Shown here one piece after another: positions 1 to 8,535 of a DNA stretch of 64,000 nucleotides. Numbering within the stretch: the stretch's first letter is position 1; each line of letters starts with the position of its first letter. The DNA is taken from the NCBI RefSeq assembly GCF_003014485.1, contig NZ_PYGA01000027.1, positions 1-64,000 of the forward strand. Direction: 5' to 3'. A program made the position numbers and the translations under genes. The stretch comes from Murinocardiopsis flavida. GTDB lineage: Bacteria; Actinomycetota; Actinomycetes; Streptosporangiales; Streptosporangiaceae. The notes under the pieces were generated by a model. That model had not been told where the DNA came from and made no database searches. It worked only from the letters and a program-made list of their open reading frames with translations.

Positions 1-62
1 TCTGGCACAACTGGCACATCGGCGCACCGGTCAAGCGTTCTCTGATCGCTTACGACCACTGA
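1..62 (+). CDS. C-terminal end of an unidentified protein (partial)
   Basis: An open frame enters from the left edge and stops with TGA at 60-62. Only 19 residues are visible, reading WHNWHIGAPVKRSLIAYDH. The tail is rich in Trp and His, and its codons include CGT, TCT and GCT, which are rarer in the neighbouring genes. I cannot assign a family from so little sequence. It is convergent with the Dabb gene at 109-423, with only 46 bases between them. Confidence 0.5.
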   Translation, partial: WHNWHIGAPVKRSLIAYDH

Positions 63-108
63 CCAGCCAACAATTACCCATCAACGATCTAGGGCGTGTT
101 CCGCAGGG

Positions 109-423
109 CTACGGCTCCCCGGGGGTGTCGGGGAGGCGGAACTGGATGGCGGCGCGGTCGGCCAGCAGCGGCAGGATGACGCCGAGCGCCTTCTGGTGCT
201 CGGGGTGGTCGCGGTACCCGGCGAACCCCTCGGGGTCGGCGACGTCGGCGACCACCCCGAAGTCGTACGCGCCCTCGCTGATGCCGACATCGGGCCCGAA
301 CGCGTACGCCTGGAGCTGCGGAACCGCCGCGGGGAGGACCGACAGCGCCGCGGCGACCCCGGCGACCTGATCCTCGGTGACGCCGTCGGCCCACCGGAAC
401 AACGCGATATGCCTGATACCCAT
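109..423 (-). CDS. Dabb-family (stress-responsive A/B barrel) protein
   Basis: A 104-residue protein beginning MGIRHIALFRW, the usual start of a Dabb ferredoxin-like dimeric alpha/beta barrel. The conserved histidine in the first strand (H5) and the late segment with YRDHPEHQK are both present. The length matches the family, roughly 95-110 residues. Members bind or process small hydrophobic or aromatic substrates, but most have no known reaction, and none can be assigned here. There is no signal peptide or membrane segment, so it is probably cytosolic. It could lie downstream of the small gene at 494-763 on the same strand, 70 bases away. The family call is good; the function is unknown. Confidence 0.75.
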   Translation of the reverse strand: MGIRHIALFRWADGVTEDQVAGVAAALSVLPAAVPQLQAYAFGPDVGISEGAYDFGVVADVADPEGFAGYRDHPEHQKALGVILPLLADRAAIQFRLPDTPGEP

Positions 424-493
424 GGTGCGAACCTAGCCCAACCGCGATCCCGCGGCGGCGGCCGGGTGGGCCCGCCCGTGCCGTCCGCCCTCG

Positions 494-763
494 TCAGGCG
501 GTCCGTCTCGCGCGGAGGTACGCCGACGTGGACTCCGCGTCGACGATCTCCACGACCTCCCAGGTCTGCCCGCCGACCGTGAAGGAATCGCCGGCCCGGA
601 ATTCGCGGGGCGAATCGAACCGCCATTCCCGCGGCCCGCCGAGCTGCGCCGCCGGCCTGCCGTCGTCGTCGATCCAGAACCGGCCACCGCCCACCGGACC
701 GCCCTCGAAGCGGTCGTTGCGACCGTACGTGATCTTCTCTTCCGCGCCCACTTCGTGCGACAC
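494..763 (-). CDS. small hypothetical protein, DUF6406-like
   Basis: An 89-residue acidic protein. I chose the GTG at 763 because GGAGAA lies about 9 bases upstream; an in-frame ATG further up (829) has no good ribosome site and adds 22 unlikely residues. The C-terminal part contains GDSFTVGGQTWEVVEI, which resembles the beta-rich core of DUF6406 proteins of actinomycetes. There is no signal peptide, membrane segment or cysteine pair, and no function can be assigned. The 234 bases between this gene and the amidohydrolase at 998 contain no convincing gene. Confidence 0.55.
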   Translation of the reverse strand: MSHEVGAEEKITYGRNDRFEGGPVGGGRFWIDDDGRPAAQLGGPREWRFDSPREFRAGDSFTVGGQTWEVVEIVDAESTSAYLRARRTA

Positions 764-997
764 CGTTGACTCTTCTCCGAATGGTCGAATGGACCCGGCT
801 GGAATTCCCCCCGCGATAGGCGGCCGCACCCGGCCGGAAATCGCCGGCGGGTCGTGCGACCTTACTCCTGGACCGCGGATTTTCCCACCATGGAGACGAC
901 GAAGTACTCCCCCGCGGCGTCGCCTTATTCTCGCGCCGCCCCGCAGGGGAATGGCAGGGTCGAAAGTCCCTGGAAAACGGTGCTGCGGGCGCGCCGC

Positions 998-2110
998 TCA
1001 GCCGCCGAGGTCGACGACCGCCGCGACCGGCCCGCCGCCCGAGGGTCCCTGGTGGACGGCCGCGACCGACACGAACACGGCGGGGTCACCGGTCACCGCG
1101 GCAGTCACCCCGCCGACCGTGGCCTTGATCTGGCGGTGCCAGTGCACGTCGGAGTCGTCCAGCATGATGTTGCGGCGCCCCCTGACGCTGCCCGTCGGGT
1201 CGGCCTCGCACTTGAGGAACACGTTGACGAGCCGGCCGTCGAGGTCGGTGTGGTGCGGCCGCTCCGGCAGCCGCAGCCCGGCCGACCTGATCGCCGACCA
1301 CACCCCGTCGGCGTCGAGCGCGTCGCGCATGACCCCGTGCCCGACCCGGAACCGGCCGCCGGCACCGCGCGCGTTGCCGACCACCACGATCTGCGCCCGG
1401 TCCAACTCGACACCGGAGGAGCACGACGCCACCGAGGAGTACAGCGACAGGTCGCGGTGGATCCGCTCGGCGGCCGGCTCCTCGATCTCGTCGAGCGCCA
1501 CGGCGATGCCGAGCGCCGTGGTGGAGTTGGAGATGTCCATGGACTTCAGGGTGTCCTCGGTGCAGACGTCGTGCCCGCGCTCCTTGGCGTCGTTGATCGT
1601 CTCCAGCACCAGTAGCGGGGTCTTGGTCTGCACGTAGTGCACGTCGCCGGGGTCGTCGATGCCTGCGGCGGCCATGGCGTCGCGCACCCCCGCCGCGACG
1701 GTGCGGACCATCGCGGGGCGGCCGATGTCCTCGGGGGCGATGACCTCGCTCATCGCGACGCCGACGGCGACCCGCGGCTCGTCCGACGGCGCGTAGCGCC
1801 CCTCGGGCGCGTGCGCGAACACCGTGGCGTGCGGGGAGAGGACCCCGTCGGTGCCGCCCGACCACACCAGGGGGACCTGGGCGACCGCGGCCTCCGGGCG
1901 GGTGCCCTTGGCGCGGAGCACGTCGCGGAACGCCCGGTCGGCGAGGATCCGGGTGTAGTCGTTGACGCCCCCGTTGCCCTCCGTCTTGCCGATCACGGCC
2001 AGGACGTCGTCGGCGGCGAACACGCCGTCGTCGATCAGCCGCGCCATCCCCGACGCGTCCGTCACACTGCTGATCGCGGCCTTGTGCACTTCAACGGGCC
2101 TGGGCATCAT
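998..2110 (-). CDS. ring-opening amidohydrolase (barbiturase/cyanuric acid hydrolase family)
   Basis: A 370-residue protein of the barbiturase/AtzD/TrzD family, which hydrolyses one C-N bond of a cyclic imide ring (barbiturate to ureidomalonate, or cyanurate to carboxybiuret). The family has three homologous domains, each supplying a Lys-Ser pair. Visible candidates are K42 with S84 (in WSGGTDG), K163 with S231/S232 (in SCSSGVEL), and K300 with S357 (in GPSGGGP). The length is typical. AAAGGTGA lies about 6 bases before the start; a second ATG follows immediately. It sits 48 bases downstream of hyuB on the same strand, so bar-like, hyuB and hyuA look like one operon. The molybdenum hydroxylase and uracil-type permease further right favour barbiturase over cyanurate hydrolase, but sequence alone does not settle the substrate. 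Confidence 0.85.
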   Translation of the reverse strand: MMPRPVEVHKAAISSVTDASGMARLIDDGVFAADDVLAVIGKTEGNGGVNDYTRILADRAFRDVLRAKGTRPEAAVAQVPLVWSGGTDGVLSPHATVFAHAPEGRYAPSDEPRVAVGVAMSEVIAPEDIGRPAMVRTVAAGVRDAMAAAGIDDPGDVHYVQTKTPLLVLETINDAKERGHDVCTEDTLKSMDISNSTTALGIAVALDEIEEPAAERIHRDLSLYSSVASCSSGVELDRAQIVVVGNARGAGGRFRVGHGVMRDALDADGVWSAIRSAGLRLPERPHHTDLDGRLVNVFLKCEADPTGSVRGRRNIMLDDSDVHWHRQIKATVGGVTAAVTGDPAVFVSVAAVHQGPSGGGPVAAVVDLGG

Positions 2111-2158
2111 GGCTCACCTTTCGAACGCTGACAGGATCCACGCGGGTGCCGCGGCCGG

Positions 2159-4024
2159 TCACCAGTGGTCGACCTCGGCCGACGCCGCACCCCCGGACAG
2201 TGATGCGTACCCCGGCCCCCGGTCGAAGAACGGGATGTCGGGGCCGCGTTGCGCGCGCAGCTCGGCGCGCAGCCCTTCGACGGCGGCCGGGTCGGCCGCC
2301 GGGTCGCCGTCGGGGCCGGTGACCGGCACCCCGTAGTCGGCGCGCGCGGCGGCGCGCGACACCTTCCCCCACCGGACGTCGCGCAGCACCTCGGCGGCGG
2401 GGCGCTCCAGCGGGTCGCCCCAGCCGCCCCCGCCCGTCGTGCGGATGCGGATGACCTCGCCCGCGCGCACGGGCTCCGCGTCGACCAGCCCGTCGAGCAC
2501 ACGCTCGTTCGGACCGCCGGGGTCGATCACCACCTGGAACGGGTGCCCGGCCCGGCCGCCTTTGACGCCCCAGCAGGACAGGATGGTGCGGTCGGCGATG
2601 GACATGAACGACGCGTCGCGCAGCATGCGGATGTGCTTCTCGTAGCCCAGCCCGCCCCGGTGGCGCCCCGCTCCCCCGGAGTCCACCGCCAGGCCCAGCC
2701 GCTCCACCCGGAACGGGAAGCGCGCCTCGGTGAACTCGGTCGGGAGGTTGCGGGAGTCGGGGACGACGTGCACGGTGTCCTCGCCGTCGGCGTAGTGCCG
2801 GCCGCCGGAGCCGCCGCCCAGCACCTCGCGCATCAGGTAGGGCGCGCCGTGCTCGTCGGTGCCGTGCACCCCGGTGTAGCGGATGGTCTCCTGGTCGGCC
2901 GGCATCCGGCCGTCCACCGCCTTGGCGAGCACCCCAGCCAGGACGCCGAGCAGCCGCAGAATGACGAAGGTGCGGGCGTTGGTCGGGGCGGGGAAGACGG
3001 GGGTGAGCAGGGTGCCCTTCGGCGGGAAGCGCATCTCGATGAGCGGCACGACGCCCTCGTTGACGTCCAGCTCCGCCATGCGCTCGGGGGTGTCGGCGAG
3101 GTTGCGCAGGATCGGCGCGAGCCACTTCTTCAGGAAGTTGCCGTCGGCGTAGTCGCCGCAGTGGTTGATGGGCCCCTTGGCCTGCGGTGAGGTACCGGTG
3201 AAGTCGATGATCAGCCGGTCGGGCAGCCGGGTCAGGGTGATGCGCTGGCGGTGCAGCCGCGGCGGGTCGACGCCGTCGTGCTCGGCGTAGTCCTCCCAGA
3301 CGTGGGTGCCCTCGGGGATCTTGGCGAGGATCTCGCGGCGGTACGTCTCGGTGGTGGCGGTGAGGATCGCGTCGAAGCACCCTTCGACGGCGGCCCTGCC
3401 GTAGCGGCCGAACAGCTCGGCCAGGCGGCGGGCGCCCATGAGGCAGGCCGCGCATTCGGCGTCGAGGTCGGCGGCGAGCGAGTCGGGCATGCGGGAGTTG
3501 CGGGTCATGATGCGCAGCGCCGCCCGGTTGGGCACGCCCTGGTCCCACAGCTTGATCGGCGGCACCATGAGGCCCTCCTCGAACACCGAGCGGGCGCCGG
3601 AGGGCATGGACCCCGGGCAGCCGCCGCCGATGTCGTCGTGATGCCCGAACGCCTGCACGAACGCGACCACCTGCGGACCGGCGCCCTGCCCGTCATCGTG
3701 GAAGACGGGGACGGTCACGCAGAGGTCGGGCAGGTGCCCGATGCCGCCCTCCGACTCGTAGACGTCGTTGTGGAAGTAGACGTCGCCGGGGCGCATGGTG
3801 TCGAGGGGGAAGTCACGCGCCACCGGGTGGACCAGCGCCGAGTAGGAGCGCCCGGTGAGCTTGCGCAGCGCGCGGTCGTGGATGCCGGCGCGGAAGTCGT
3901 GGGCGTCGCGGATCATCGGCGACCGGGACGTGCGCGCGATCGCGGTCTCGACCTCCTTCTCCACCGAGGCGAGGGTGCCTTCGACGATCTCGACCAGGAC
4001 CGGGTCCGGCGCGTTCGCCGCCAT
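2159..4024 (-). CDS. hyuB: hydantoinase B / oxoprolinase family subunit (HyuB)
   Basis: A 621-residue protein of the HyuB family, the partner of HyuA in ATP-dependent opening of cyclic amides (N-methylhydantoin, 5-oxoproline, caprolactam in characterised relatives). The N-terminus DPVLVEIVEGTLASVEKE followed by an RDFRAGI-like stretch and FHNDVYESEGGIGHLPD are family hallmarks. Glycine-rich HHDDIGGGCPGSM and the C-terminal GGGGWGDPLERP are also typical. The ATG at 4024 has AAAGGGG ten bases upstream; a GTG at 4033 overlaps the HyuA stop as GTGA, so the two are probably translationally coupled. It lies between hyuA and the ring-opening amidohydrolase. The substrate is unknown; context suggests a cyclic imide or ureide. 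Confidence 0.88.
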   Translation of the reverse strand: MAANAPDPVLVEIVEGTLASVEKEVETAIARTSRSPMIRDAHDFRAGIHDRALRKLTGRSYSALVHPVARDFPLDTMRPGDVYFHNDVYESEGGIGHLPDLCVTVPVFHDDGQGAGPQVVAFVQAFGHHDDIGGGCPGSMPSGARSVFEEGLMVPPIKLWDQGVPNRAALRIMTRNSRMPDSLAADLDAECAACLMGARRLAELFGRYGRAAVEGCFDAILTATTETYRREILAKIPEGTHVWEDYAEHDGVDPPRLHRQRITLTRLPDRLIIDFTGTSPQAKGPINHCGDYADGNFLKKWLAPILRNLADTPERMAELDVNEGVVPLIEMRFPPKGTLLTPVFPAPTNARTFVILRLLGVLAGVLAKAVDGRMPADQETIRYTGVHGTDEHGAPYLMREVLGGGSGGRHYADGEDTVHVVPDSRNLPTEFTEARFPFRVERLGLAVDSGGAGRHRGGLGYEKHIRMLRDASFMSIADRTILSCWGVKGGRAGHPFQVVIDPGGPNERVLDGLVDAEPVRAGEVIRIRTTGGGGWGDPLERPAAEVLRDVRWGKVSRAAARADYGVPVTGPDGDPAADPAAVEGLRAELRAQRGPDIPFFDRGPGYASLSGGAASAEVDHW

Positions 4025-4029
4025 GGCGG

Positions 4030-6132
4030 TCACGCCCCTTTCCGCGCGCGCAGGAGCAGGTTGCCGTACCGGTCGACCGTCGCGGTGAACCCCGGGTGCA
4101 CGGGGACGGTGGAGCCGAACTCCTCGATGACGGCCGGCCCTTCGACCACGTCGCGGGGCGCGAGCAGGCCGCGGTCGAAGATCGGGGTGTCGCCGTCGGG
4201 CGGCGCGTCGAAGCGGACCCGGCGGGCGCCGGTGCGGGCCCGCTCCACACCGCCGGGCCGGTCCGGCAGGTCGGGGACGCAGGGCCGGCGCAGCGGCCCG
4301 ACACCCGCGACGCGCAGGTTCACCCACTCGATGCCCTGGCCGGGCGAGTCGCGCAGGTCGTAGCCGTAGAGGCCGCGGTGTGCGTCGTGGAAGGCCGCCG
4401 CTGCGGCGTCGAGGCGGGCCCCGTCGATGGGGCCGTCCGCGACGGGCACCCCGACCTCGTACGCCTGCCCGGCGTAGCGCAGGTCAGCGGTGCGGCCGTA
4501 GCGGTGCTCGGACCGGGCGAAGCCCTCGGTGTCGAGCGCCGCCGCCGCGCGGGCGGTGAGGGCGTCGTAGGCGGCGGCGACCTCGGCGGGGTCGAGGTCG
4601 GCGTGGCGGCGCACGGCGGTCTGCACGTAGTCGTTGCGGACGTCGACGGTGAGGAGGCCGAACGCCGACACGTTCGCGGGCTCCCGCGGCACGACCGCGC
4701 CCGCGAGGCCGAGGATGTCGATGAGGCGGCAGGCGAGCAGCGCGCCGGACCCGCCGAACGCCGCGACGTGGAAGTCGCGGACGTCCAGGCCCCGCTGCAC
4801 GGTGATGCGGCGCAGCGCGTTCGCCTGATTCCACGCCGAGATCTCCAGCATGCCCGTCGCGGCGTCCTCGGTGCCGAGCCCCAGCCCGGCGGCGAGGGCG
4901 CTGATGCCCGCGCGCGCCGCCTCGGGGTCCAGCGGGATCTCGCCGCCCAGCAGATGGCGGGGGATGCGGCCGAGGACCAGGTGGGCGTCTGTGACGGTGG
5001 GTTCGGTGCCGCCCTTGCCGTAGCAGAGAGGGCCGGGGTCGGCACCGGCCGACCTCGGGCCGACCTTGAGGGTGCCCTCGGGCGAGACCCTGCCGATGGA
5101 GCCGCCGCCCGCGCCGACGGTCACGATGTCGATCATCGGGATCTTGGACGGGAAGGGGCCGACCCCGCCCTCCGTCGTCAGCCCCGGCTCGCCCCCGATG
5201 ACGACGCAGACGTCGGTGGAGGTGCCGCCGCCGTCGAGCGTGAGGATCCGGTCGAACCCGGCCCGGCCCGCCAACAGCGCGGCGCCGAGGGCCCCCGCAG
5301 CGGGCCCGGACAGCACGGTGCTGATGGGCTGGTGCACGACCTCCTCGGCCGACAGCACCCCGCCGTTGGACTTCATGATCGAGAACGGCAGCCGCCGGGC
5401 AGGGTCCGGGTACTCGGTGTCGAGCCGCCGCCGGACGCCGGAGACATAGCGGGCCACCCGCGGCTTCACGGCGGCGTCGACCAGCGTGGTGGTCGAGCGC
5501 TCGTACTCCCGGTACTCGCGCAGCACGTCGGAGCTGATGGACACGACCGCGTCGGGGTGCTCGGCGCGCAGCACGTCGCGCACGCGGCGCTCGTGGTCCG
5601 GGTCGGCGTAGGCGTGCAGCAGGCACACCCCGATGGTGTCGACCCCGCGGCCGCGGAACCAGCGGGCGGCCGCGGCGGCGCCGGCCTCGTCCAGCGGGCG
5701 GACCTCGGCGCCGGTGTGGTCGAGCCGCCCGTCGACGGTGCGGACGAGGTCGGCCGGCACGATGCGGTCGGGCTTCACCCAGAAGTAGGAGTTGCCGTAG
5801 CCGTCGGGCACGGCCTGGCGGGCGATCTCCAGGATGAACTCGTAGCCCTCGGTGGTGATGAACCCGAGCCGCCCGACGTCGCCTTCGAGCAGCTGGTTGG
5901 TCGCGATGGTGGTGCCGTGCACGACGGCGGAGAGGCGGGCCGCCGGACCGGTGCGGCCGAGTTCGGCCAGGACCTTGCGCAGCCCGGCCATGAAGCCGTC
6001 GGCGGGGTCGGCGGGCGTGGTCGGGGTCTTGGTGCCGACCAGCCGCCCGGTCTCCTCGTCGAGCGCCACGACGTCGGTGAACGTCCCCCCGGTGTCGATG
6101 CCCACCCGGACCCGTCGGACCCCGTCCGTCAC
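4030..6132 (-). CDS. hyuA: hydantoinase A / oxoprolinase family ATPase subunit (HyuA)
   Basis: A 700-residue HyuA-family protein with the actin-like ATPase fold that activates the amide with ATP. The phosphate-binding loop GIDTGGTFTD sits at residues 11-20. A second phosphate loop, LDGGGTSTDV, and the glycine-rich GAGGGSIGR follow in the middle of the protein, with a C-terminal HyuA domain ending near RARKGA. I chose the GTG at 6132, which has GAGGGGG just upstream; the frame is open to 6306, but the extra residues look unlike the family. It is the first gene of a three-gene unit with hyuB and the ring-opening amidohydrolase. Whether HyuAB acts before or after the amidohydrolase cannot be told from sequence. 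Confidence 0.88.
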   Translation of the reverse strand: MTDGVRRVRVGIDTGGTFTDVVALDEETGRLVGTKTPTTPADPADGFMAGLRKVLAELGRTGPAARLSAVVHGTTIATNQLLEGDVGRLGFITTEGYEFILEIARQAVPDGYGNSYFWVKPDRIVPADLVRTVDGRLDHTGAEVRPLDEAGAAAAARWFRGRGVDTIGVCLLHAYADPDHERRVRDVLRAEHPDAVVSISSDVLREYREYERSTTTLVDAAVKPRVARYVSGVRRRLDTEYPDPARRLPFSIMKSNGGVLSAEEVVHQPISTVLSGPAAGALGAALLAGRAGFDRILTLDGGGTSTDVCVVIGGEPGLTTEGGVGPFPSKIPMIDIVTVGAGGGSIGRVSPEGTLKVGPRSAGADPGPLCYGKGGTEPTVTDAHLVLGRIPRHLLGGEIPLDPEAARAGISALAAGLGLGTEDAATGMLEISAWNQANALRRITVQRGLDVRDFHVAAFGGSGALLACRLIDILGLAGAVVPREPANVSAFGLLTVDVRNDYVQTAVRRHADLDPAEVAAAYDALTARAAAALDTEGFARSEHRYGRTADLRYAGQAYEVGVPVADGPIDGARLDAAAAAFHDAHRGLYGYDLRDSPGQGIEWVNLRVAGVGPLRRPCVPDLPDRPGGVERARTGARRVRFDAPPDGDTPIFDRGLLAPRDVVEGPAVIEEFGSTVPVHPGFTATVDRYGNLLLRARKGA

Positions 6133-6451
6133 ACCCGCCCCCTCGCCGTTCGCCGCATCCCCCGATTCAACTGCCCCCGCCACCGCAGCGTGTTGGGCAA
6201 CACCTGCCAAGAACGCCCGCCAAGATTGGGAGACCCACCCCAAGGGGTCTCCCACCCGAGAAACCCACACCCAAGGGGGTTGGCTGCCGTCGCGGCTGCG
6301 AAGCACCCGGCGGTGCGAAACACCACGGTCCAGTTCGGAAACCAGACCCCAGGCCCAGGTCCGCCACCGTGCCGGTCCGGTCGGCCGCCTGCGGCCCCGC
6401 GATCGCGCCGTGCGGGGACCGCCGGGTGCGCACCCCTGTGCTCAGGCGGGG
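6133..6451. other. non-coding interval with a perfect hairpin at 6228-6253
   Basis: There is no gene in this interval, which separates the response-regulator stop from the hyuA start on the same strand. It must hold the end of the two-component transcript and the hyuA promoter. The clearest structure is an inverted repeat with 9-base arms GGGAGACCC and GGGTCTCCC around an 8-base loop (6228-6253), which could terminate the upstream transcript. A similar ACCCAAGGGGG motif follows near 6271 and recurs around 48191. Confidence 0.5.
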
Positions 6452-7126
6452 CTACTGCTCCCGGCCGGTGCGCAGGTAGGCGAGTACGGCCAGGACCCTG
6501 CGGTTGGTGTCGTCGGCGGGCGGCAGGTCGAGCTTCGCGAGGATGCTGCCGACGTGCTTGCCCACCGCCGCCTCGGAGACGTACAGCAGCTTGGCGATGG
6601 CGGCGTTGGAATGGCCCTCGGCGATGCGCGCCAGGACCTCGCGCTCGCGCTCGGACAGCCGCAGCAGCGGGTCGCGGCGCCGCCGCAGGAGCTGGCGGAC
6701 GACCTGCGGGTCGACCACCGTCCCCCCGTCGAGCACATGGCGGACGTTGGCGACGAACTCCTCGACGTCGACCACCCGGTCCTTGAGGAGGTAGCCGACC
6801 CGCTTGCCGTCGCTGGAGTCGAGCAGGTCCGAGGCGTAGCTCTGCTCCACGTACTGGCTGAGCGCGATGACGGCGAGACCGGGGTGGGCGCGCCGCAGCT
6901 CCACAGCGGCGCGCAGCCCCTCGTCGGTGAATCCGGGCGGCATCCGGATGTCGGTCACCACGAGGTCGGGCGCGAGCTCGGCGACCGCGCCCTTCAGCGC
7001 CTCGGCGTCGCCGACCGCGCCCACCACCTCGAAGCCGAACCGGCCCAGCAGCCCCGCCAGCCCTTCGCGCAGCAGCACGCCGTCCTCGGCGAGGACTACG
7101 CGGACGGGGGCGGGTTCTGGGGGCAC
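6452..7126 (-). CDS. NarL/FixJ-type response regulator
   Basis: A 224-residue two-component response regulator. The receiver domain has the phosphoacceptor D59 in LVVTDIRMP and the conserved lysine in YLLKDRV. The output domain is a LuxR-type helix-turn-helix beginning LSEREREVLARIAEGHSN, with recognition-helix region SEAAVGKHVGSILAKL. The start is a GTG with GGAG five bases upstream. It overlaps the end of the histidine kinase gene by 31 bases, so the kinase and regulator are co-transcribed. The target genes are not evident; the adjacent hyuA is one possibility. Confidence 0.92.
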   Translation of the reverse strand: MPPEPAPVRVVLAEDGVLLREGLAGLLGRFGFEVVGAVGDAEALKGAVAELAPDLVVTDIRMPPGFTDEGLRAAVELRRAHPGLAVIALSQYVEQSYASDLLDSSDGKRVGYLLKDRVVDVEEFVANVRHVLDGGTVVDPQVVRQLLRRRRDPLLRLSEREREVLARIAEGHSNAAIAKLLYVSEAAVGKHVGSILAKLDLPPADDTNRRVLAVLAYLRTGREQ

Positions 7127-8454
7127 GGAAGCTCCACTCGCAGCAGCGTGGGCCCGCCGGGCGGGCTGGACATGACCATTGTGCCGTCCATGACCGAGAC
7201 CCGGTCCGAGAGCCCGGTCAGCCCGGTCCCGCCGTCGGGGTCGGCGCCGCCGGACCCGTCATCGCGGACCTCGACCACCAGCACGTCGGCGACGAGGTGC
7301 GCGGCGACCTCGGCCGCCGCGGCACCGCTGTGCTTGGCGACGTTGGTGAGCGCCTCCGACACCACGAAGTACGCGGTGCCCTCGATGTGCCCGGGCAGCC
7401 GGCGGGGGATGTGCGTGCGGACCTCCACCGGGATCGCGGCCCGGTCGGCGAGCTGCCCCAGCGCGGCGGGCAGCCCGCGGTCGGTGAGGATCTGCGGGTG
7501 GATGCCGCGGATCAGCTCGCGCAACTCGGCCATGAGCTGCTTGGCCTGGTCGTGCGCGTCGGCGACGCTGTCCGCCGCCGGCGACCCCGCCGGGATGTCC
7601 AACCGGGCCAGCCCCAGTTGCAGGGTGAGGGTGACGAGCCGCTGCTGGGCGCCGTCGTGCAGGTCGCGTTCGATCCGGCGGCGCTCCGCCTCGAAGGCGT
7701 CGACCAGCCGGGCCCGGGAGCGGGACACCGCACCGAGTTCGGCGCTCAGCTCCCCGCGCCCGCGCCCTTGCAGCAGTGCCCGCGCGAGCGCGCCGTGCGC
7801 CCCGGCGAGCAGCGCCACGGGGTAGGGCAGCAGGACGAGCAGCGCCGCGCCGAGCACACCGATCGTCACCGCCTGCCCCATGGTGTCGATGGTGCTCCAG
7901 ATGAAGTCCACCTGGCCGGGGCCCTCCTGCCACACGATGACGGGGATCAGCATCAGTGTCACCGCGGCGAAGCCGAGCACCAGCAGGCCGACGAACAGCA
8001 CGGGGGCCACGGTCGCCAGCAGGACCGCGTACGCCAGCTCGCGCCACGTCGCGGACTCGGTGTAGCGGGTGCGCACCCACGCCCACAGGCCGGGCCCCGG
8101 GGTGCGGTGGCCGGACGCCATCGGCCGGAAGTCCACCAGCCGCAGCCGGAGGCGTTCCAGTGCGGCCAGCGGCAGCGCCACGAGGGGGCCGAGCGCGCCC
8201 ACCAGGACCGTTCCCAGCACGATGAGGAACATCAGCAGGCCCAGTTGGGGCGGATTGGGCTCGGCGCCGGCGTCGATGACGTAGGTCAGCGCGATCAGCC
8301 ACGGCATGGAGATCAGCGCCAGCACGCCCGCGGTGACCGCGCTCACCGGCGGGCTCGTCAGCACGAACCCCAGTGAGCGCCACGGCCACCGGGACAGCAG
8401 GAAGCGGCGCCGGGTGAGGGCGCCGAACGGGGTTTGCGGCTGCGGTGTGGACAC
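7096..8454 (-). CDS. sensor histidine kinase (HisKA_3 type)
   Basis: A 452-residue membrane kinase of the NarX/DesK-like group. Hydrophobic helices at about 35-60, 70-98, 140-172 and 190-218 match an actinobacterial sensor domain with no large extracellular loop. The dimerisation motif ERDLHDGAQQRL places the phosphorylated histidine at H266. The ATP-binding domain shows the N box EALTNVAKHS and a glycine-rich DDGSGG then GTGLTGLSDRV. Its partner is the overlapping regulator at 6452-7126. The signal is unknown; the short loops suggest membrane or envelope stress rather than a soluble ligand. Confidence 0.92.
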   Translation of the reverse strand: MSTPQPQTPFGALTRRRFLLSRWPWRSLGFVLTSPPVSAVTAGVLALISMPWLIALTYVIDAGAEPNPPQLGLLMFLIVLGTVLVGALGPLVALPLAALERLRLRLVDFRPMASGHRTPGPGLWAWVRTRYTESATWRELAYAVLLATVAPVLFVGLLVLGFAAVTLMLIPVIVWQEGPGQVDFIWSTIDTMGQAVTIGVLGAALLVLLPYPVALLAGAHGALARALLQGRGRGELSAELGAVSRSRARLVDAFEAERRRIERDLHDGAQQRLVTLTLQLGLARLDIPAGSPAADSVADAHDQAKQLMAELRELIRGIHPQILTDRGLPAALGQLADRAAIPVEVRTHIPRRLPGHIEGTAYFVVSEALTNVAKHSGAAAAEVAAHLVADVLVVEVRDDGSGGADPDGGTGLTGLSDRVSVMDGTMVMSSPPGGPTLLRVELPCPQNPPPSA

Positions 8455-8466
8455 GTGCCCAACGTT

Positions 8467-8497
8467 AAGCGGCCGGGGCCGTCGGCCCCAGCCGCTT
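8467..8497 (-). terminator. putative terminator of secA2
   Basis: A stem of 14 bases (8467-8480 with 8484-8497) with a 3-base loop lies between the secA2 stop and the histidine kinase start. The one non-Watson-Crick position is a G-U pair if read on the minus strand but an A-C clash on the plus strand. That supports a role at the end of the secA2 transcript. There is no U-run, as usual in these genomes. Confidence 0.6.
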
Positions 8498-8535
8498 GGA
8501 CGTACACCGGGGGTAGGCCCAGCCCTACCCCGCCC

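Noticed and set aside
2091-3548. Long second frames inside hyuB and other genes
   Set aside because: They are Arg/Pro-rich shadows produced by high GC at third codon positions of the real genes.
6133-6451. Mobile element suggested by ACCCAAGGGGG shared with 48191
   Set aside because: The shared motif is only about 11 bases, with no flanking duplications or transposase.
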